Source: Alteromonas stellipolaris (GTDB lineage: Bacteria; Pseudomonadota; Gammaproteobacteria; Enterobacterales; Alteromonadaceae). From it: a stretch of 64,000 bases of DNA. The stretch is from positions 744,001 to 808,000 of the forward strand of contig NZ_CP013926.1 of the NCBI RefSeq assembly GCF_001562115.1. The letters are read 5' to 3'. Of the stretch, positions 46,700-56,320 are shown one piece after another (within the stretch, counting starts at the first letter, position 1; the number at the start of each line of letters is the position of its first letter). A program made the translations under genes and the position numbers. The notes below the pieces were generated by a model. It was given only the letters and a program-made list of their open reading frames with translations, had not been told where the DNA came from and did no database searches.

Positions 46700-46876
46700 G
46701 TTTCACTCTTTACGCTATTTTCTACCCAGTGCCTTGCCCCACACTTCAGTTTATTCTAAGTGTTAAGCATGACGGCGACTGCCTCTAATCAAAGTACTAC
46801 CTTAACCAGTGTCCTCGGTGAATGAAGTTAAATCGTAGACAAGTTGCCATTGACAATAAACGGCTCAACCCACAAA

Positions 46877-46888
46877 ATGTTATAACAT
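46877..46888. promoter_or_regulatory. ATGTTATAACAT palindrome, putative Zur box
   Basis: A perfect 12-base palindrome, inside AAAATGTTATAACATCAC, 58 bases before the zinc-type receptor start. It fits the core of proteobacterial Zur sites (TGTTATAACA), so zinc-repressed transcription is the likely reading. Confidence 0.6.
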
Positions 46889-46945
46889 CACAAGAATGGC
46901 CATGTAAATGGTTAAACAAATAAAGAAATTGTTAGGGAAACCGTT

Positions 46946-49375
46946 ATGAAAATGCGTTCACTGCTAAGTCTTACAATAGCAGGTCTACTCTCGTCTCCAT
47001 CCTTTGCGACTGTTATCAGCGGTAAAGTTACCGATGTGTCAGGTCAACCCGTTGAAGGTGCCGAGGTTAGCATTGAAGGTACTCGCCGAGTCGTTACCAC
47101 CGATGAAAACGGTGTGTACCGTTTTAGCGATGTTAAGCAAACTCATGTGCATCTTCACGTATTTTCAAGCCAATATATTCATGGTGACAATGACCTTGGT
47201 GAAATCGTCGGTGATAAAACCGTTGATTTTTCACTTACCCCTTCGTCTGTTGAAAATATTGTTGTTACGGCTACCGCATTACAATCTTCAGTACTTGAGT
47301 CTGTTACGCCCGTTACTGTTATTGGCGCAGAGCGCCTTAGACGTATTGAAGCGCCGACATTAGGTGAAACGTTAAAGAATACTCCTGGGGTACAAAGCAC
47401 GTATTTTGGTCCAGTCTCAAGTAGCCCAATTATTCGTGGTAACGATGGCCCACGGGTTAAAATTGTTCAAAATGGATTAGATGTTTCTGATGTATCTCGT
47501 GTTGGTCCTGACCACAATGTAACTAGTAACTTGGCCAGTGCCACACAAGTAGAAGTACTTCGCGGTCCTGCCACTTTGCAATATGGTAGCGGCGCCATTG
47601 GCGGTGTGGTTAACATCGTTGATAAGCGTATTGTGCAACACCAAATGGACGGCGTTGAAGGTGAAGCCGAAGTAAGCTACAGCACAGTAGATAACGGTAA
47701 ATTTGCTCGCGGCGATGTAACTGGTGGCAGCGGTAACTTTGCATGGCATATCGATGGCTATTCTCGTAACACAGATGACACGGATATTCCTGGTTATGCT
47801 TCAGTAGAACCTGATGAAGACGAAGCATACGGCGTATTAGAAAGCACCGCGATGGAAACCAGCGATATTACCGCGGGTTTGTCATACATTGGTGAAGAAG
47901 GTTACTTTGGCTTTGCGGTAGAGCAACTTGATAACCGTTATGGCGTGCCTGGTCACAGTCATGAGCATGAAGAAGAGCATGATGATGAAGATCACGACGA
48001 TGAAGATCATGATGAAGAGTTGCACGAAGAAGAAGGCGTATTGATTGACGTAGATATGACTCGTTATCAAGCGGCAGGCGAATGGCATTCACCTATCAGA
48101 GGGTTAACCAATGCGAAGTTTGCAGCGGCTTATACCGATTACGAACACGTTGAAATTGAAGATGGCGAGCAAGGCACTATTTTCACTAATAAATCTAGTG
48201 ATATTCGCGCTTCAATTTCTCATGAAGAAGTGGATGGCTGGCATGGTGTGCTAGGTGTCCAGTTCCAACACAGCGACTATGAAGCTGAAGGGGAAGAAGC
48301 CTTTACCCCTGCAAATACCTCTTCTAACTATGCTGTCTACCTTGTAGAGCAAAAAGTAGTGGGAGACGTGACCTTCGAACTAGGTGGTCGTGTTGAATAC
48401 ACTGAGTACGATGCCGACGACAGTGAATTGTCTCTTGAGGTGACGCATGCTGATGAAGATGAGCATGAAGAAGAAGAGGATCACGAAGAGCATGAAGAAC
48501 AAGTTACTTCATATAGCTTCAACAAGTATGACTTCACCAGTACGTCTTTATCAGCTGGTTTAAATTGGGAATATGCAGAAGGGCGTTCAATTGCTACTAC
48601 ACTTTCACGCAGTGAGCGTGCGCCTAGCCAACAAGAGTTGTTCTCTGCAGGCCAGCATCTAGCCACACAAAGCTACGAGCTAGGTTTGGTTTTCGATTTA
48701 GATGAAGACGGTCATATTGAAGAAGACTTAAAAGACGTTGAAAAAGAAGTTAGCACTAATATTGATGTTACTTTCCGCAAATTCACCGGCGATTGGGGTT
48801 ATACAGTTTCATTGTTCTATAACCAAGCGGACGATTATATTTATCAAACGAATACTGGGTTACTGGCAATAACCGAAGAGCACGAAGATCATGAGGAAGA
48901 AGAAGAGGAAGGCCATGATGAAGAAGGCACGCCTATCTATTACTTCCAACAAGCCGATGCGGATATTTGGGGCTTAGAAGCTGAAGCCTACTACGATGTA
49001 AATGCGCAAGTACGCGTGACTGTATTTAGCGATTACATTAACGCAGAAATTGATGATGATAACCTTCCTCGTACGCCACCTATGCGATTTGGTGGTAACA
49101 TCAGTTATGTTAACGATGGCTTAAGTGGTGATGTTGGCGTCACTTGGTATGATGACCAAGACGACGTTGCGTCTTACGAAACACAAACAGATGGTTACAC
49201 GCTGTTAGATGCCAGTGTTCAGTACGAGTTTGGCGGCCAAGGCGTTGAGTGGATTGTTTATGCCAAAGGAAACAATCTAACAGACGAAGAGGCTCGTGTT
49301 CATACGTCATTTTTGAAAGATCAAGCGCCACTACCTGGCCGTAACCTTACGCTAGGAGTACGTGCGCTGTTCTAA
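46946..49375 (+). CDS. TonB-dependent receptor with His/Asp/Glu-rich loops (zinc-type, ZnuD-like)
   Basis: An 809-residue outer-membrane receptor. A signal peptide (to about 21) is followed by a carboxypeptidase-regulatory-like beta domain (ISGKVTDVSGQPVEGAEV, about 24-100), a plug (about 110-235, RGPATLQYGSGAIGGVVNIV) and a barrel ending in a C-terminal Phe. Three acidic, His-rich extracellular-type segments lie near residues 335-370, 493-515 and 648-665. Such loops bind zinc or other soft metals, as in ZnuD of Neisseria. The Zur-like palindrome upstream supports zinc uptake. It is followed 18 bases later by a gamma-glutamylcyclotransferase-like gene. Confidence 0.88.
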   Translation: MKMRSLLSLTIAGLLSSPSFATVISGKVTDVSGQPVEGAEVSIEGTRRVVTTDENGVYRFSDVKQTHVHLHVFSSQYIHGDNDLGEIVGDKTVDFSLTPSSVENIVVTATALQSSVLESVTPVTVIGAERLRRIEAPTLGETLKNTPGVQSTYFGPVSSSPIIRGNDGPRVKIVQNGLDVSDVSRVGPDHNVTSNLASATQVEVLRGPATLQYGSGAIGGVVNIVDKRIVQHQMDGVEGEAEVSYSTVDNGKFARGDVTGGSGNFAWHIDGYSRNTDDTDIPGYASVEPDEDEAYGVLESTAMETSDITAGLSYIGEEGYFGFAVEQLDNRYGVPGHSHEHEEEHDDEDHDDEDHDEELHEEEGVLIDVDMTRYQAAGEWHSPIRGLTNAKFAAAYTDYEHVEIEDGEQGTIFTNKSSDIRASISHEEVDGWHGVLGVQFQHSDYEAEGEEAFTPANTSSNYAVYLVEQKVVGDVTFELGGRVEYTEYDADDSELSLEVTHADEDEHEEEEDHEEHEEQVTSYSFNKYDFTSTSLSAGLNWEYAEGRSIATTLSRSERAPSQQELFSAGQHLATQSYELGLVFDLDEDGHIEEDLKDVEKEVSTNIDVTFRKFTGDWGYTVSLFYNQADDYIYQTNTGLLAITEEHEDHEEEEEEGHDEEGTPIYYFQQADADIWGLEAEAYYDVNAQVRVTVFSDYINAEIDDDNLPRTPPMRFGGNISYVNDGLSGDVGVTWYDDQDDVASYETQTDGYTLLDASVQYEFGGQGVEWIVYAKGNNLTDEEARVHTSFLKDQAPLPGRNLTLGVRALF

Positions 49376-49393
49376 TATTGCAGCTAAAACGGA

Positions 49394-50155
49394 GTGCGCT
49401 TGATAGACGTAAAAGCAGCAGACTGCTTATTAGCAAATACTGTAAAAAGCTCGGCGAATAGCTCAGAAAATACCACAGCAGAAAACAGTTGGTTAGCTAC
49501 CTTAGCTAACCAACAAAGTAAGCATATTGTGCTGGGTTACGGCAGTTTGCTTAGCCGAGATTCCCGAGAGCGTCACTCCGGTATTTATACTCAAGGTTTA
49601 CCCGTGCGTGTTTCAGGTTTTAAACGCGCATGGGTTACCCGTAGTCTGCAAGAAAAACAAACTTATGTAGGTGCGGTTGCCGACAATACATCTCAATTAA
49701 ATGCACAGCTTATTCCCGCTGAGGTAAACCCTTCATTGCGTGCGCGAGAAAAGAATTATCGCTTTGTGGAAGTGCCTGTTAGTGCAATTGAACATGTAAG
49801 TTCCTCCTTGTGTAATCAATCCTCTTTCACCCCTGTGCTTCGCGATGCGTTAAGTCATCACCAACTCTGGTTATGCGAAACCTTACTTTGTCATCATGCC
49901 AGTAGCGACTTCCCGGTTTCACAATCTTATATCGATACCTGTCTTGTCGGTTGTTTAGAGCATGGTGGGGTAAGTGAAGCTCACGCTTTTATCGAGCATA
50001 CTCATGGCTGGGAACACCCTAGAATTAACGACAGAGCAAACCCTCTGTACCCAAGAGCTGCTGTTATTTCTAAACAACATTTAGCGCAGATAGATAGGTT
50101 GCTTAATAATGTAAAACCACCCACCCAGAGGCACACTCATCCATGTTGTTACTAA
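49394..50155 (+). CDS. Gamma-glutamylcyclotransferase-like protein
   Basis: A 253-residue protein with an AIG2/GGCT-like fold starting near residue 45: the substrate-loop motif VLGYGSLLS, then VRVSGFKRAWVTRS, and YRFVEVPVSAIEHV. About 40 N-terminal residues precede it. The family removes gamma-glutamyl groups from glutathione or amines by cyclisation. The GTG at 49394 is used but has no well-placed ribosome site, so the true start may be further in. The end overlaps the GNAT gene by 13 bases. Confidence 0.7.
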   Translation: MRLIDVKAADCLLANTVKSSANSSENTTAENSWLATLANQQSKHIVLGYGSLLSRDSRERHSGIYTQGLPVRVSGFKRAWVTRSLQEKQTYVGAVADNTSQLNAQLIPAEVNPSLRAREKNYRFVEVPVSAIEHVSSSLCNQSSFTPVLRDALSHHQLWLCETLLCHHASSDFPVSQSYIDTCLVGCLEHGGVSEAHAFIEHTHGWEHPRINDRANPLYPRAAVISKQHLAQIDRLLNNVKPPTQRHTHPCCY

Positions 50156-50661
50156 CTGAACGGTTGGAGTTAAGCCCGCTAACGCAAGCCGATAAACTGT
50201 GGATAGTGGAAATGCACCAAGATTCGCTATGGAAGCAATTTATTGGTAATCGTGGTGTGGCAAGTGTTGAAGATGCTGCTGATTATATAGACCGGGTTAA
50301 CGCGCAACTTAATGAGTGGGGATACGGGGTGCTGGCAATAAGAAATAAGAAAACCAATGCGCCGTATGGTGTATGTGGACTGATTAATCGCTATGTTTTC
50401 AGTTGCCCTGACTTAGGTTTTGCGCTGCTACCGATTGCGCGTAAACAGGGGATCGCGTTAGAAGCCGCTAAAGCGGTTATGGATTGGGTGGAAATGGAAG
50501 AAGAAATGCATTTCATTACCGCTTCTACCCATCCCGATAACACGCGTTCTCAACATTTGTTACAAAAGCTAGGGTTTGAAAAACGCGGTCCTTATTTTAT
50601 TGATAAGTCCACACCGGTTCAAACCCTATTCTTGCGCAATAGTGAGTTCGCTGGCCGTTAG
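50143..50661 (+). CDS. GNAT-family N-acetyltransferase (RimJ/RimL-like)
   Basis: A 172-residue acetyltransferase of the Rim type: opening TERLELSPLTQADKLWIVEM, central VCGLINR, the acetyl-CoA loop LLPIARKQGIALEAAKAV (Q/RxxGxA) and STHPDNTRSQHLLQKLGF. The usual substrates are protein N-termini or small amines; not assignable here. It overlaps the gene upstream and ends 4 bases into the convergent cyclophilin stop. Confidence 0.83.
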   Translation: MLLLTERLELSPLTQADKLWIVEMHQDSLWKQFIGNRGVASVEDAADYIDRVNAQLNEWGYGVLAIRNKKTNAPYGVCGLINRYVFSCPDLGFALLPIARKQGIALEAAKAVMDWVEMEEEMHFITASTHPDNTRSQHLLQKLGFEKRGPYFIDKSTPVQTLFLRNSEFAGR

Positions 50662-51281
50662 AAAGGAGGAAGCACAATAATCTTTTTAATGATAATAGGC
50701 TCAATGGGTACGTTATTGGTGTTAAGCACTAACGAGTATTCGGTCTCTACTTCAGACATCGCATCGACAATATCTTCACCTTCTACAATCATACCAAAAA
50801 CCGCATAGCCCCAGTCTCGTCCGGGGTTTAATGTTTCGTTGTCATTCACGTTGAAGAAAAACTGACGATTTGCGGTATGTGGATCATCTTGCCGAGCCAT
50901 AGCGATGGTGTGCAAATCGTTGGTAAGCCCATTGCCCGACTCGTTAAATATTTCTGGATAATTAGACTTACCCTCAAAATCAGTCGTATAGCCTCCGCCT
51001 TGCACCACAAACCCTGGCACAATGCGATGAAAAATAGTGTTTTCATAACTGCGCTTATCTACATAACGCAAAAAGTTATTCACAGTAATCGGCGCACGTC
51101 GGCGGTCTAATTCAACCACAATATCGCCCATAGTGGTTTCAATTTTTACTCTAGGGTAATAGTTATCAGGTTGAATTTGTGAGCCATCGTCTTTTTTAGC
51201 CGCCAATGCATTAGGGCTAATGGCTGCAGACGTAAAAACGAGAGCTGAGAAAATTAAGGCTGTTATAAACGGTTTTAACAT
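50658..51281 (-). CDS. Periplasmic peptidyl-prolyl cis-trans isomerase (cyclophilin)
   Basis: A protein of about 207 residues with a signal peptide (ending near ALAA) and a cyclophilin domain: VVELDRRRAPITVNNFLRYV, IFHRIVPGFVVQGGG, and ANRQFFFNVNDNETLNPG. Active-site Arg and Gln are present. It speeds prolyl isomerisation of exported proteins. The second of two close ATGs, at 51281, is preferred because AAGGA lies six bases before it, while it directly abuts the first at 51287. rlmG lies 10 bases upstream in the same direction. Confidence 0.9.
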   Translation of the reverse strand: MLKPFITALIFSALVFTSAAISPNALAAKKDDGSQIQPDNYYPRVKIETTMGDIVVELDRRRAPITVNNFLRYVDKRSYENTIFHRIVPGFVVQGGGYTTDFEGKSNYPEIFNESGNGLTNDLHTIAMARQDDPHTANRQFFFNVNDNETLNPGRDWGYAVFGMIVEGEDIVDAMSEVETEYSLVLNTNNVPIEPIIIKKIIVLPPF

Positions 51282-51290
51282 GTACATTCC

Positions 51291-52544
51291 TTATCGTTTA
51301 GCAGTGCCCAAAATAACAAATTTTTTGTCGCTTGCCAGCACGTCTGAACCACCAAACATGCGTTTAAGTTTAACGTGATGTTCGAGGTGTCTATTTCCAA
51401 CCACCACCAATTGCCCACCTTTTACCAAGGCGTGTTTTGAGTCGTTAAACATTTGCCAGGCAATATGATCGGTAATGGCATTTTGTTGATGGAAAGGAGG
51501 GTTACACAAAATCTTGGTTACCCAAGGCGATTGTTGCTGTTCTAACAAGCTTTCAAGACAGTTACTGGCAATAAACTCACATTGATCAATTTTGTCTGGG
51601 AAATTCTCTAGTACATTTAATCGTGCACTTTCCACTGCCATAAAAGACTCATCAATGAATATTACCTTGCAGTCGCCTGCTAGGGCTAATGCGTTTACCC
51701 CTAACACCCCATTGCCGCAGCCTAAATCGACTACCGTTTCATTAGCACTTACCGTCATGTGCTCAAGCATAAGACGGGCACCAATATCTAACGACTGACG
51801 AGAAAATACATTTGCATGGTTTTTTAATACGAAGGTTTGGCTCGTAGCACCCTTGCATTCCCATGTTTCAGGGTAAGGCGAGGGGATAGGAGTAATACTT
51901 TCATCAAGGATACTGAAAACCAGCCGTGACTTTTTCTTCGCCAAGGAGGTTTTAGCTGGGCCAATGATTTTCTCGAACAGAGCAGATACCGACTTGGTCA
52001 CGGCTTTTATTTTTCCCGCTGCCACAATATGCGTACCAGGCGCTGCATATCGCTTAATATCGATAAGCTGTTGTTCAAGTAATGCCAATGTGCGCGGCAC
52101 TTTCAGCATAATTACGCTTGGGGCACTTTCTGGCATGAAAGTAAGGCTTTCAACACTGGTTAAACTTGTCACGGGTGACGTTAGCGCGCCTTCCTCATTC
52201 ATAACCGGTTTTAAATGGTTACGCCTTAGGTTTTCTTGTAATGAACGCAAGCTAATATACGAATCTGAAATCCAAATGGGATTATACTGCGTAAACCAAC
52301 AGCCAAGGGTACCAAAGTCGTCATTAAAAATGAGCATGGGCCCCAAGGTCGATGACGTTTCAGACTGGTCTTCATTTGGACCCTGGTTATTTGAAATTGA
52401 AGTAAGCGCATCAAGGTGTGCTTCAACATGCTCAATAAGCAGCTCATCGGCACTGTCCCATGCTTGTAGGCTTTTGTGCTGATGTTTTTCAGGGTAGCGT
52501 ATTAAGGTAAACTGGCGCTCTGCCATTGAAAATTCTGTATTCAT
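51291..52544 (-). CDS. rlmG: 23S rRNA (guanine-1835-N2)-methyltransferase RlmG
   Basis: A two-domain methyltransferase of about 417 residues. The N-terminal domain is a degenerate methyltransferase fold (RYPEKHQHKSLQAWDSADELLIEH at its start). The C-terminal domain has the SAM motif VVDLGCGNGVLGVNALA and the catalytic CNPPFHQ motif for N2-guanine methylation. The length and layout fit RlmG (RsmC/RlmG group). The ATG at 52544 fits the family N-terminus; an in-frame start at 52580 would overlap alkB further. Divergent from alkB, with start regions abutting. Confidence 0.88.
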   Translation of the reverse strand: MNTEFSMAERQFTLIRYPEKHQHKSLQAWDSADELLIEHVEAHLDALTSISNNQGPNEDQSETSSTLGPMLIFNDDFGTLGCWFTQYNPIWISDSYISLRSLQENLRRNHLKPVMNEEGALTSPVTSLTSVESLTFMPESAPSVIMLKVPRTLALLEQQLIDIKRYAAPGTHIVAAGKIKAVTKSVSALFEKIIGPAKTSLAKKKSRLVFSILDESITPIPSPYPETWECKGATSQTFVLKNHANVFSRQSLDIGARLMLEHMTVSANETVVDLGCGNGVLGVNALALAGDCKVIFIDESFMAVESARLNVLENFPDKIDQCEFIASNCLESLLEQQQSPWVTKILCNPPFHQQNAITDHIAWQMFNDSKHALVKGGQLVVVGNRHLEHHVKLKRMFGGSDVLASDKKFVILGTAKR

Positions 52545-52574
52545 TATTTTCTTGTCTAAAGTTATCGGGGGGTT

Positions 52575-53204
52575 ATGCAATTACCACTTTTTACTGACGC
52601 GAAAGCAGCGAAAAACTCACCCATTACGCTACCGTTGCCAGAAGCTGAGGTGCGCTATTATCCGCAATGGCTTAGCTCAGAGCAAGCGAATGACTATCTA
52701 GGTGTGTTTGAAAGCACATTGCCGTGGCGACAAGACACTATCCGCATGTATGGAAAGCGCCTAGACGTGCCTAGATTACAGGCTTGGCATGGTGATCCAG
52801 AGTGCTTTTATAAATATTCGGGTATTAAGCTTGCACCACAACCTTGGACTCAAGAGTTGGCAGCTATTCGGGATAAGTGCATCGAGGTTTGTCATATTCC
52901 TTTCAACAGTGTGCTGGCAAACTGGTATCGACATGGTCAAGACAGCATGAGTATGCATGCTGATGATGAGCCAGAACTTGGGCCAAACCCCGTGGTGGCG
53001 TCGGTAACTTTTGGCGAATCTCGGCCTTTTGTGTTTAAACACAAAGAAACCGGCGCTCGTTATACCCAACTATTAGAGCACGGTAGTCTGCTGGTTATGG
53101 GGGAAACCACTCAATCGCATTATCTGCACGGTATTGCTAAGACGACTAAACATATCGGTGGTAGAATTAACCTTACTTTCCGGCATTTAATTTCAACCAA
53201 GTAG
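52575..53204 (+). CDS. alkB: AlkB-like 2-oxoglutarate/Fe(II) dioxygenase
   Basis: A 209-residue dioxygenase of the AlkB/ALKBH2 type. The HxD metal pair is in SMHADDE, the second His in QSHYLHGI and the 2-oxoglutarate Arg in RINLTFRH (RxNxTxR). Substrate-side motif RLQAWHGDPECFYKYSG is also seen. It repairs N-alkylated bases in DNA or RNA by oxidative demethylation. It is not fused or linked to ada here. Confidence 0.9.
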   Translation: MQLPLFTDAKAAKNSPITLPLPEAEVRYYPQWLSSEQANDYLGVFESTLPWRQDTIRMYGKRLDVPRLQAWHGDPECFYKYSGIKLAPQPWTQELAAIRDKCIEVCHIPFNSVLANWYRHGQDSMSMHADDEPELGPNPVVASVTFGESRPFVFKHKETGARYTQLLEHGSLLVMGETTQSHYLHGIAKTTKHIGGRINLTFRHLISTK

Positions 53205-53211
53205 TTTTCAT

Positions 53212-53526
53212 ATGAATGTTAAAGAATTTATAGAATCGACCATTACCAGCGCACTTTCACCTGCTTTATTAAAGGTAGAAGACGAGAGTTTTATGCACAA
53301 TGTGCCTGACGGTGCGCAAAGTCATTTCAAGGTAACCGTGGTTGCTGATGCCTTTGAAGGCAAACGTTTAATTGCTCGTCATCGTGAAATTAATACGTTG
53401 GTCGATGAAGCCTTGAAAGGGCCCGTACATGCGCTAGCATTACACACTTACACCCCATCAGAGTGGGTAGCACGGGGTGGCGAAGCGCTAACATCGCCAG
53501 CGTGTTTAGGTGGCAGCAAGTCTTAA
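53212..53526 (+). CDS. bolA: BolA family protein
   Basis: A 104-residue BolA-like protein with the family signature: DESFMHNVPDGAQSHFKVTVV followed by FEGKRLIARHREINTLVDEAL and a closing VHALALHTYTPSEW. BolA proteins bind monothiol glutaredoxins and [2Fe-2S] clusters and act in iron handling, morphology and biofilm control. It follows alkB by 8 bases. Confidence 0.93.
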   Translation: MNVKEFIESTITSALSPALLKVEDESFMHNVPDGAQSHFKVTVVADAFEGKRLIARHREINTLVDEALKGPVHALALHTYTPSEWVARGGEALTSPACLGGSKS

Positions 53527-53603
53527 CGCGTATTTATTCGTTTCATCCTTTAATTAAGTATTCATTTTAATTTTATATAGCCCCAATAGGAGCGCTACGC
53601 AGC

Positions 53604-54284
53604 ATGGAAGTAAGAAGTTCGGTTAACGCGTATTTGCAAATAGTAAAAACACCCACGGTGCAGGTGGTGTTATTAGGTGGTGGCTTTTTGCTGCTAATGC
53701 TATTTGCCACCATGGAAGTATTAGCGCCTTTCGACAAAGCCGTCATTCAAATGTTGGTGTGGGACGATATGCCGGGGGTTATCCAACGCTTCTTTGAAAA
53801 TTTCACCGCACTTGGCAGTAATGAAGTACTTATCTTTTTTTCACTTGCCGTCGCCGGTTGGTTGAAGCTGACCGGGCATCCTAAAAAAGCATTTACGCTA
53901 TTAATAGCGGTAGTAGCAGGTTTGGTGATTACCTTTGTTCTTAAAGCCGGTATAGACCGCCCTAGACCACCGCTGTCTGGCCATCAAGTTACCGTATTAA
54001 CGCAAAGCTTCCCTTCTGCTCATGCCATGATGTCTACTCTTGTTTACTTCTGTATTGCTAGGCTGTTTTGCTTTTCTATCACAAAAGTTAAATTAAAAGT
54101 TTGGGTATATTCTCTGACTACACTCTTGGTATTTATGATTGGCCTGAGTCGAGTGCAATTAGGCGTACATTGGCCGACCGACGTAATAGCAGGATGGCTA
54201 GGAGGCGGGGCGATAGCCGCATTTAGTTTCTATGTGATCAAATGGCAAAGGAATCTGCGGATTCGTTCTGAGCATTCGAAATAA
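53604..54284 (+). CDS. PAP2-family membrane phosphatase
   Basis: A 226-residue integral membrane phosphatase with about five to six hydrophobic segments and the three catalytic motifs: KAGIDRPRPP, PSAHAMMS (Gly replaced by Ala in the usual PSGH) and SRVQLGVHWPTDV. It resembles undecaprenyl-diphosphate or phosphatidylglycerophosphate phosphatases. Substrate unassigned. AGGAG lies 11 bases before the ATG. Confidence 0.88.
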   Translation: MEVRSSVNAYLQIVKTPTVQVVLLGGGFLLLMLFATMEVLAPFDKAVIQMLVWDDMPGVIQRFFENFTALGSNEVLIFFSLAVAGWLKLTGHPKKAFTLLIAVVAGLVITFVLKAGIDRPRPPLSGHQVTVLTQSFPSAHAMMSTLVYFCIARLFCFSITKVKLKVWVYSLTTLLVFMIGLSRVQLGVHWPTDVIAGWLGGGAIAAFSFYVIKWQRNLRIRSEHSK

Positions 54285-54367
54285 CACCTAGCTTTCTCAT
54301 GCTAGCTTTTCTATGTTGGCCTTTTCATTAGTCTTATGAAATTAGTCTGCTCAAGTAAACGGCTTTA

Positions 54368-54979
54368 ATGATGACGAACCCAGACAGTACAGGCATTACA
54401 GAAAGCGAAGCCCGATTAGCAGTTAGCCGTATGCTAACCGAAGATCTCTATCGCATGCAGTGTTTGACTGCGCTCAAAGCGCTAAACCTGCCCCAAGGGT
54501 ATTTAGCGGCGGGATTTCTACGTAATGCCATTTGGGATGAGCTTCATGGCTATAAGAAAGCTACGCCATTAAACGACATCGATGTTATTTACTTCAACCC
54601 ATCAGATACCTCAAAAGACACCGAACTCAACATAGAAAGAGCGTTAACTTCGCAAGTTCCATCAGCCCACTGGCAAGTGAAGAATCAGGCCCGTATGCAT
54701 CTGAACCATGGCCATAACGTCTATAAAGATTGCGAAGAGGCCATTAGTTATTGGGTGGAAAAAGAAACCTGTGTCGCCATCAGGCTTTGCCCAAATGAGG
54801 GGAATGATACGTTTGATATGCTTGCGCCCTATGGGCTATCAAGTAATTTTGCTGGTACGATTTCAATAAACCCCCGTCATCCTAGAGATGACGTGTTTAC
54901 CCAACGTGTAAAAGCGAAAAATTGGCTGGTAACGTGGCCGCAACTTACTTTAGGTTCAGCGTTGATTCGCTCTATTTGA
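54368..54979 (+). CDS. Nucleotidyltransferase-like protein
   Basis: A 203-residue protein of the nucleotidyltransferase-like family often annotated DUF925: AAGFLRNAIWDELHGY followed by PLNDIDVIYFNP, the DxD metal pair of the fold, and RVKAKNWLVTWPQL at the end. Function unknown. It begins with two ATGs (54368, 54371), and its last 24 bases overlap the convergent nitrate-regulator gene. Confidence 0.8.
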   Translation: MMTNPDSTGITESEARLAVSRMLTEDLYRMQCLTALKALNLPQGYLAAGFLRNAIWDELHGYKKATPLNDIDVIYFNPSDTSKDTELNIERALTSQVPSAHWQVKNQARMHLNHGHNVYKDCEEAISYWVEKETCVAIRLCPNEGNDTFDMLAPYGLSSNFAGTISINPRHPRDDVFTQRVKAKNWLVTWPQLTLGSALIRSI

Positions 54980-56320
54980 TATTTCAACAACGGTAGCAGC
55001 GATGTCAGTAAGCTTTTTATGTTCATTCATGGCTTGTTTTTGAAGCTTTCGATATGCATCATTTTCATTCAACTGAAATTGCTGCATAAGAATGAGTTTG
55101 GCTCTATCTACTAACTTGTGCTCGGTAATAGCGCGTTTAGCTTCTTCCAACTCACGGCTCATGTCTTCAATATACTGAGCTTGTCCTCTTAATAAATCAT
55201 AAAATGAACGATGCGCGGACAAGGTTTGTGTCTGCTCGCTAATATCAGCATCTTTATTTAAGCCAGTCATATCGTGCTGTATCAGGGCGAGATCACTGTC
55301 TTCCACTAAGCCCGGCATGCGAGGGTCAAAAAGCATCGTAAGGGGGGAACCATCTTGCGCATGTTCATCGGTAAAGCTTTCAATCAACCGTTGATGGTTT
55401 TTCATTTCATGATGCGCGTTACTGACTTTAGTTTGCGCTTCTTTAGTTAAGCTGTCGGTCAGTTTATTTTCAATTTCTTGCATGGCATCAATGCGCCGCG
55501 TGGCCACATCGAACCACACTTCACTAATTTCAGCCGCAATCGGGCTGCCATCAGCAAGCTGTGCAATCATTTTGCGTAATTGATTAATATCGTGTGCGGC
55601 AGGGCTGTCATCTAAAAGCTGGTAAGCGTCTTTATGGCAAGCCCGCGCGAATTCGTTAAACACGGTAAAGTGATGCTGTTGGGCGTGTTGAAGTGCGCTG
55701 AGTTTATCGCATAAGCGTTTATCAAAATGCGTCTCTGCAAAGCCAATAGCACCCCATGCGCGTTCTTGCCCCGCATATTCCTTTCCCTGCATAAAGTTAA
55801 AAAGTGCAACTAAAAGGCGGGTTATCACAGGGTCACTTGCAATGTCAGCGGCTTCAAAAATAACGGTAAGTAGCCCAGCGACTAAGCGGCAATAAGCGCG
55901 AGTGGAATCTAGCGGGGAAAGGGTTAAATTTTTCGCTTGTTCACGAAGTACGGGCAGGTAATCAATGCCTTGCAGAGCAAGAGTAATGCTGCTTAACAAG
56001 CGAGGGTTAGCGGTGTCATGGCTATCGGTTAAATACAGTGATTTGAGTTGACTGCGTAACATCGATTCTGCTTCACAGCTTGCTTCAATATGAGTGGTAC
56101 GCTGCCCTGCAAACCTATCACCTTTAGACGCTAAATAAATGTTGGTGGCACCACGCTCGCGCTGTAGAGCATGCACCATATTTCGAACCGAAATAACAAT
56201 ACGGCAGTTGCTGGATAGCTGCTCAAGCACCGTAATTTCGGCGCGTTTGGCAGCGAGCAAGAAGCGCTTTGTAGCATCGCTATAATGGGTAGCGGCCGTT
56301 ATTTCATGGTCTGTTTGCAT
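54956..56320 (-). CDS. nasR: Nitrate-sensing antiterminator (NIT-ANTAR), NasR-like
   Basis: A 454-residue soluble regulator. The N-terminal NIT domain (about 45-330) has the RERGATNIYLASKGDRFAGQ signature of nitrate/nitrite-sensing proteins. The C-terminal ANTAR domain (about 390-448) contains LVDRAKLILMQQFQLNENDAYRKLQKQAMN, the RNA-binding helices. In Klebsiella, NasR binds leader RNA in the presence of nitrate and prevents termination ahead of the assimilatory operon. The nirB leader in this window has a matching hairpin-terminator layout. It is convergent with the gene on its right side, overlapping by 24 bases. Confidence 0.9.
   Translation of the reverse strand: MQTDHEITAATHYSDATKRFLLAAKRAEITVLEQLSSNCRIVISVRNMVHALQRERGATNIYLASKGDRFAGQRTTHIEASCEAESMLRSQLKSLYLTDSHDTANPRLLSSITLALQGIDYLPVLREQAKNLTLSPLDSTRAYCRLVAGLLTVIFEAADIASDPVITRLLVALFNFMQGKEYAGQERAWGAIGFAETHFDKRLCDKLSALQHAQQHHFTVFNEFARACHKDAYQLLDDSPAAHDINQLRKMIAQLADGSPIAAEISEVWFDVATRRIDAMQEIENKLTDSLTKEAQTKVSNAHHEMKNHQRLIESFTDEHAQDGSPLTMLFDPRMPGLVEDSDLALIQHDMTGLNKDADISEQTQTLSAHRSFYDLLRGQAQYIEDMSRELEEAKRAITEHKLVDRAKLILMQQFQLNENDAYRKLQKQAMNEHKKLTDIAATVVEISNRANQR

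Noticed and set aside
47934..48030. The repetitive GAAGAT/CATGAT-rich stretch in the zinc-type receptor as a DNA repeat or CRISPR-like array
   Set aside because: It encodes the His/Asp/Glu-rich loop in frame and has no regular unit length.
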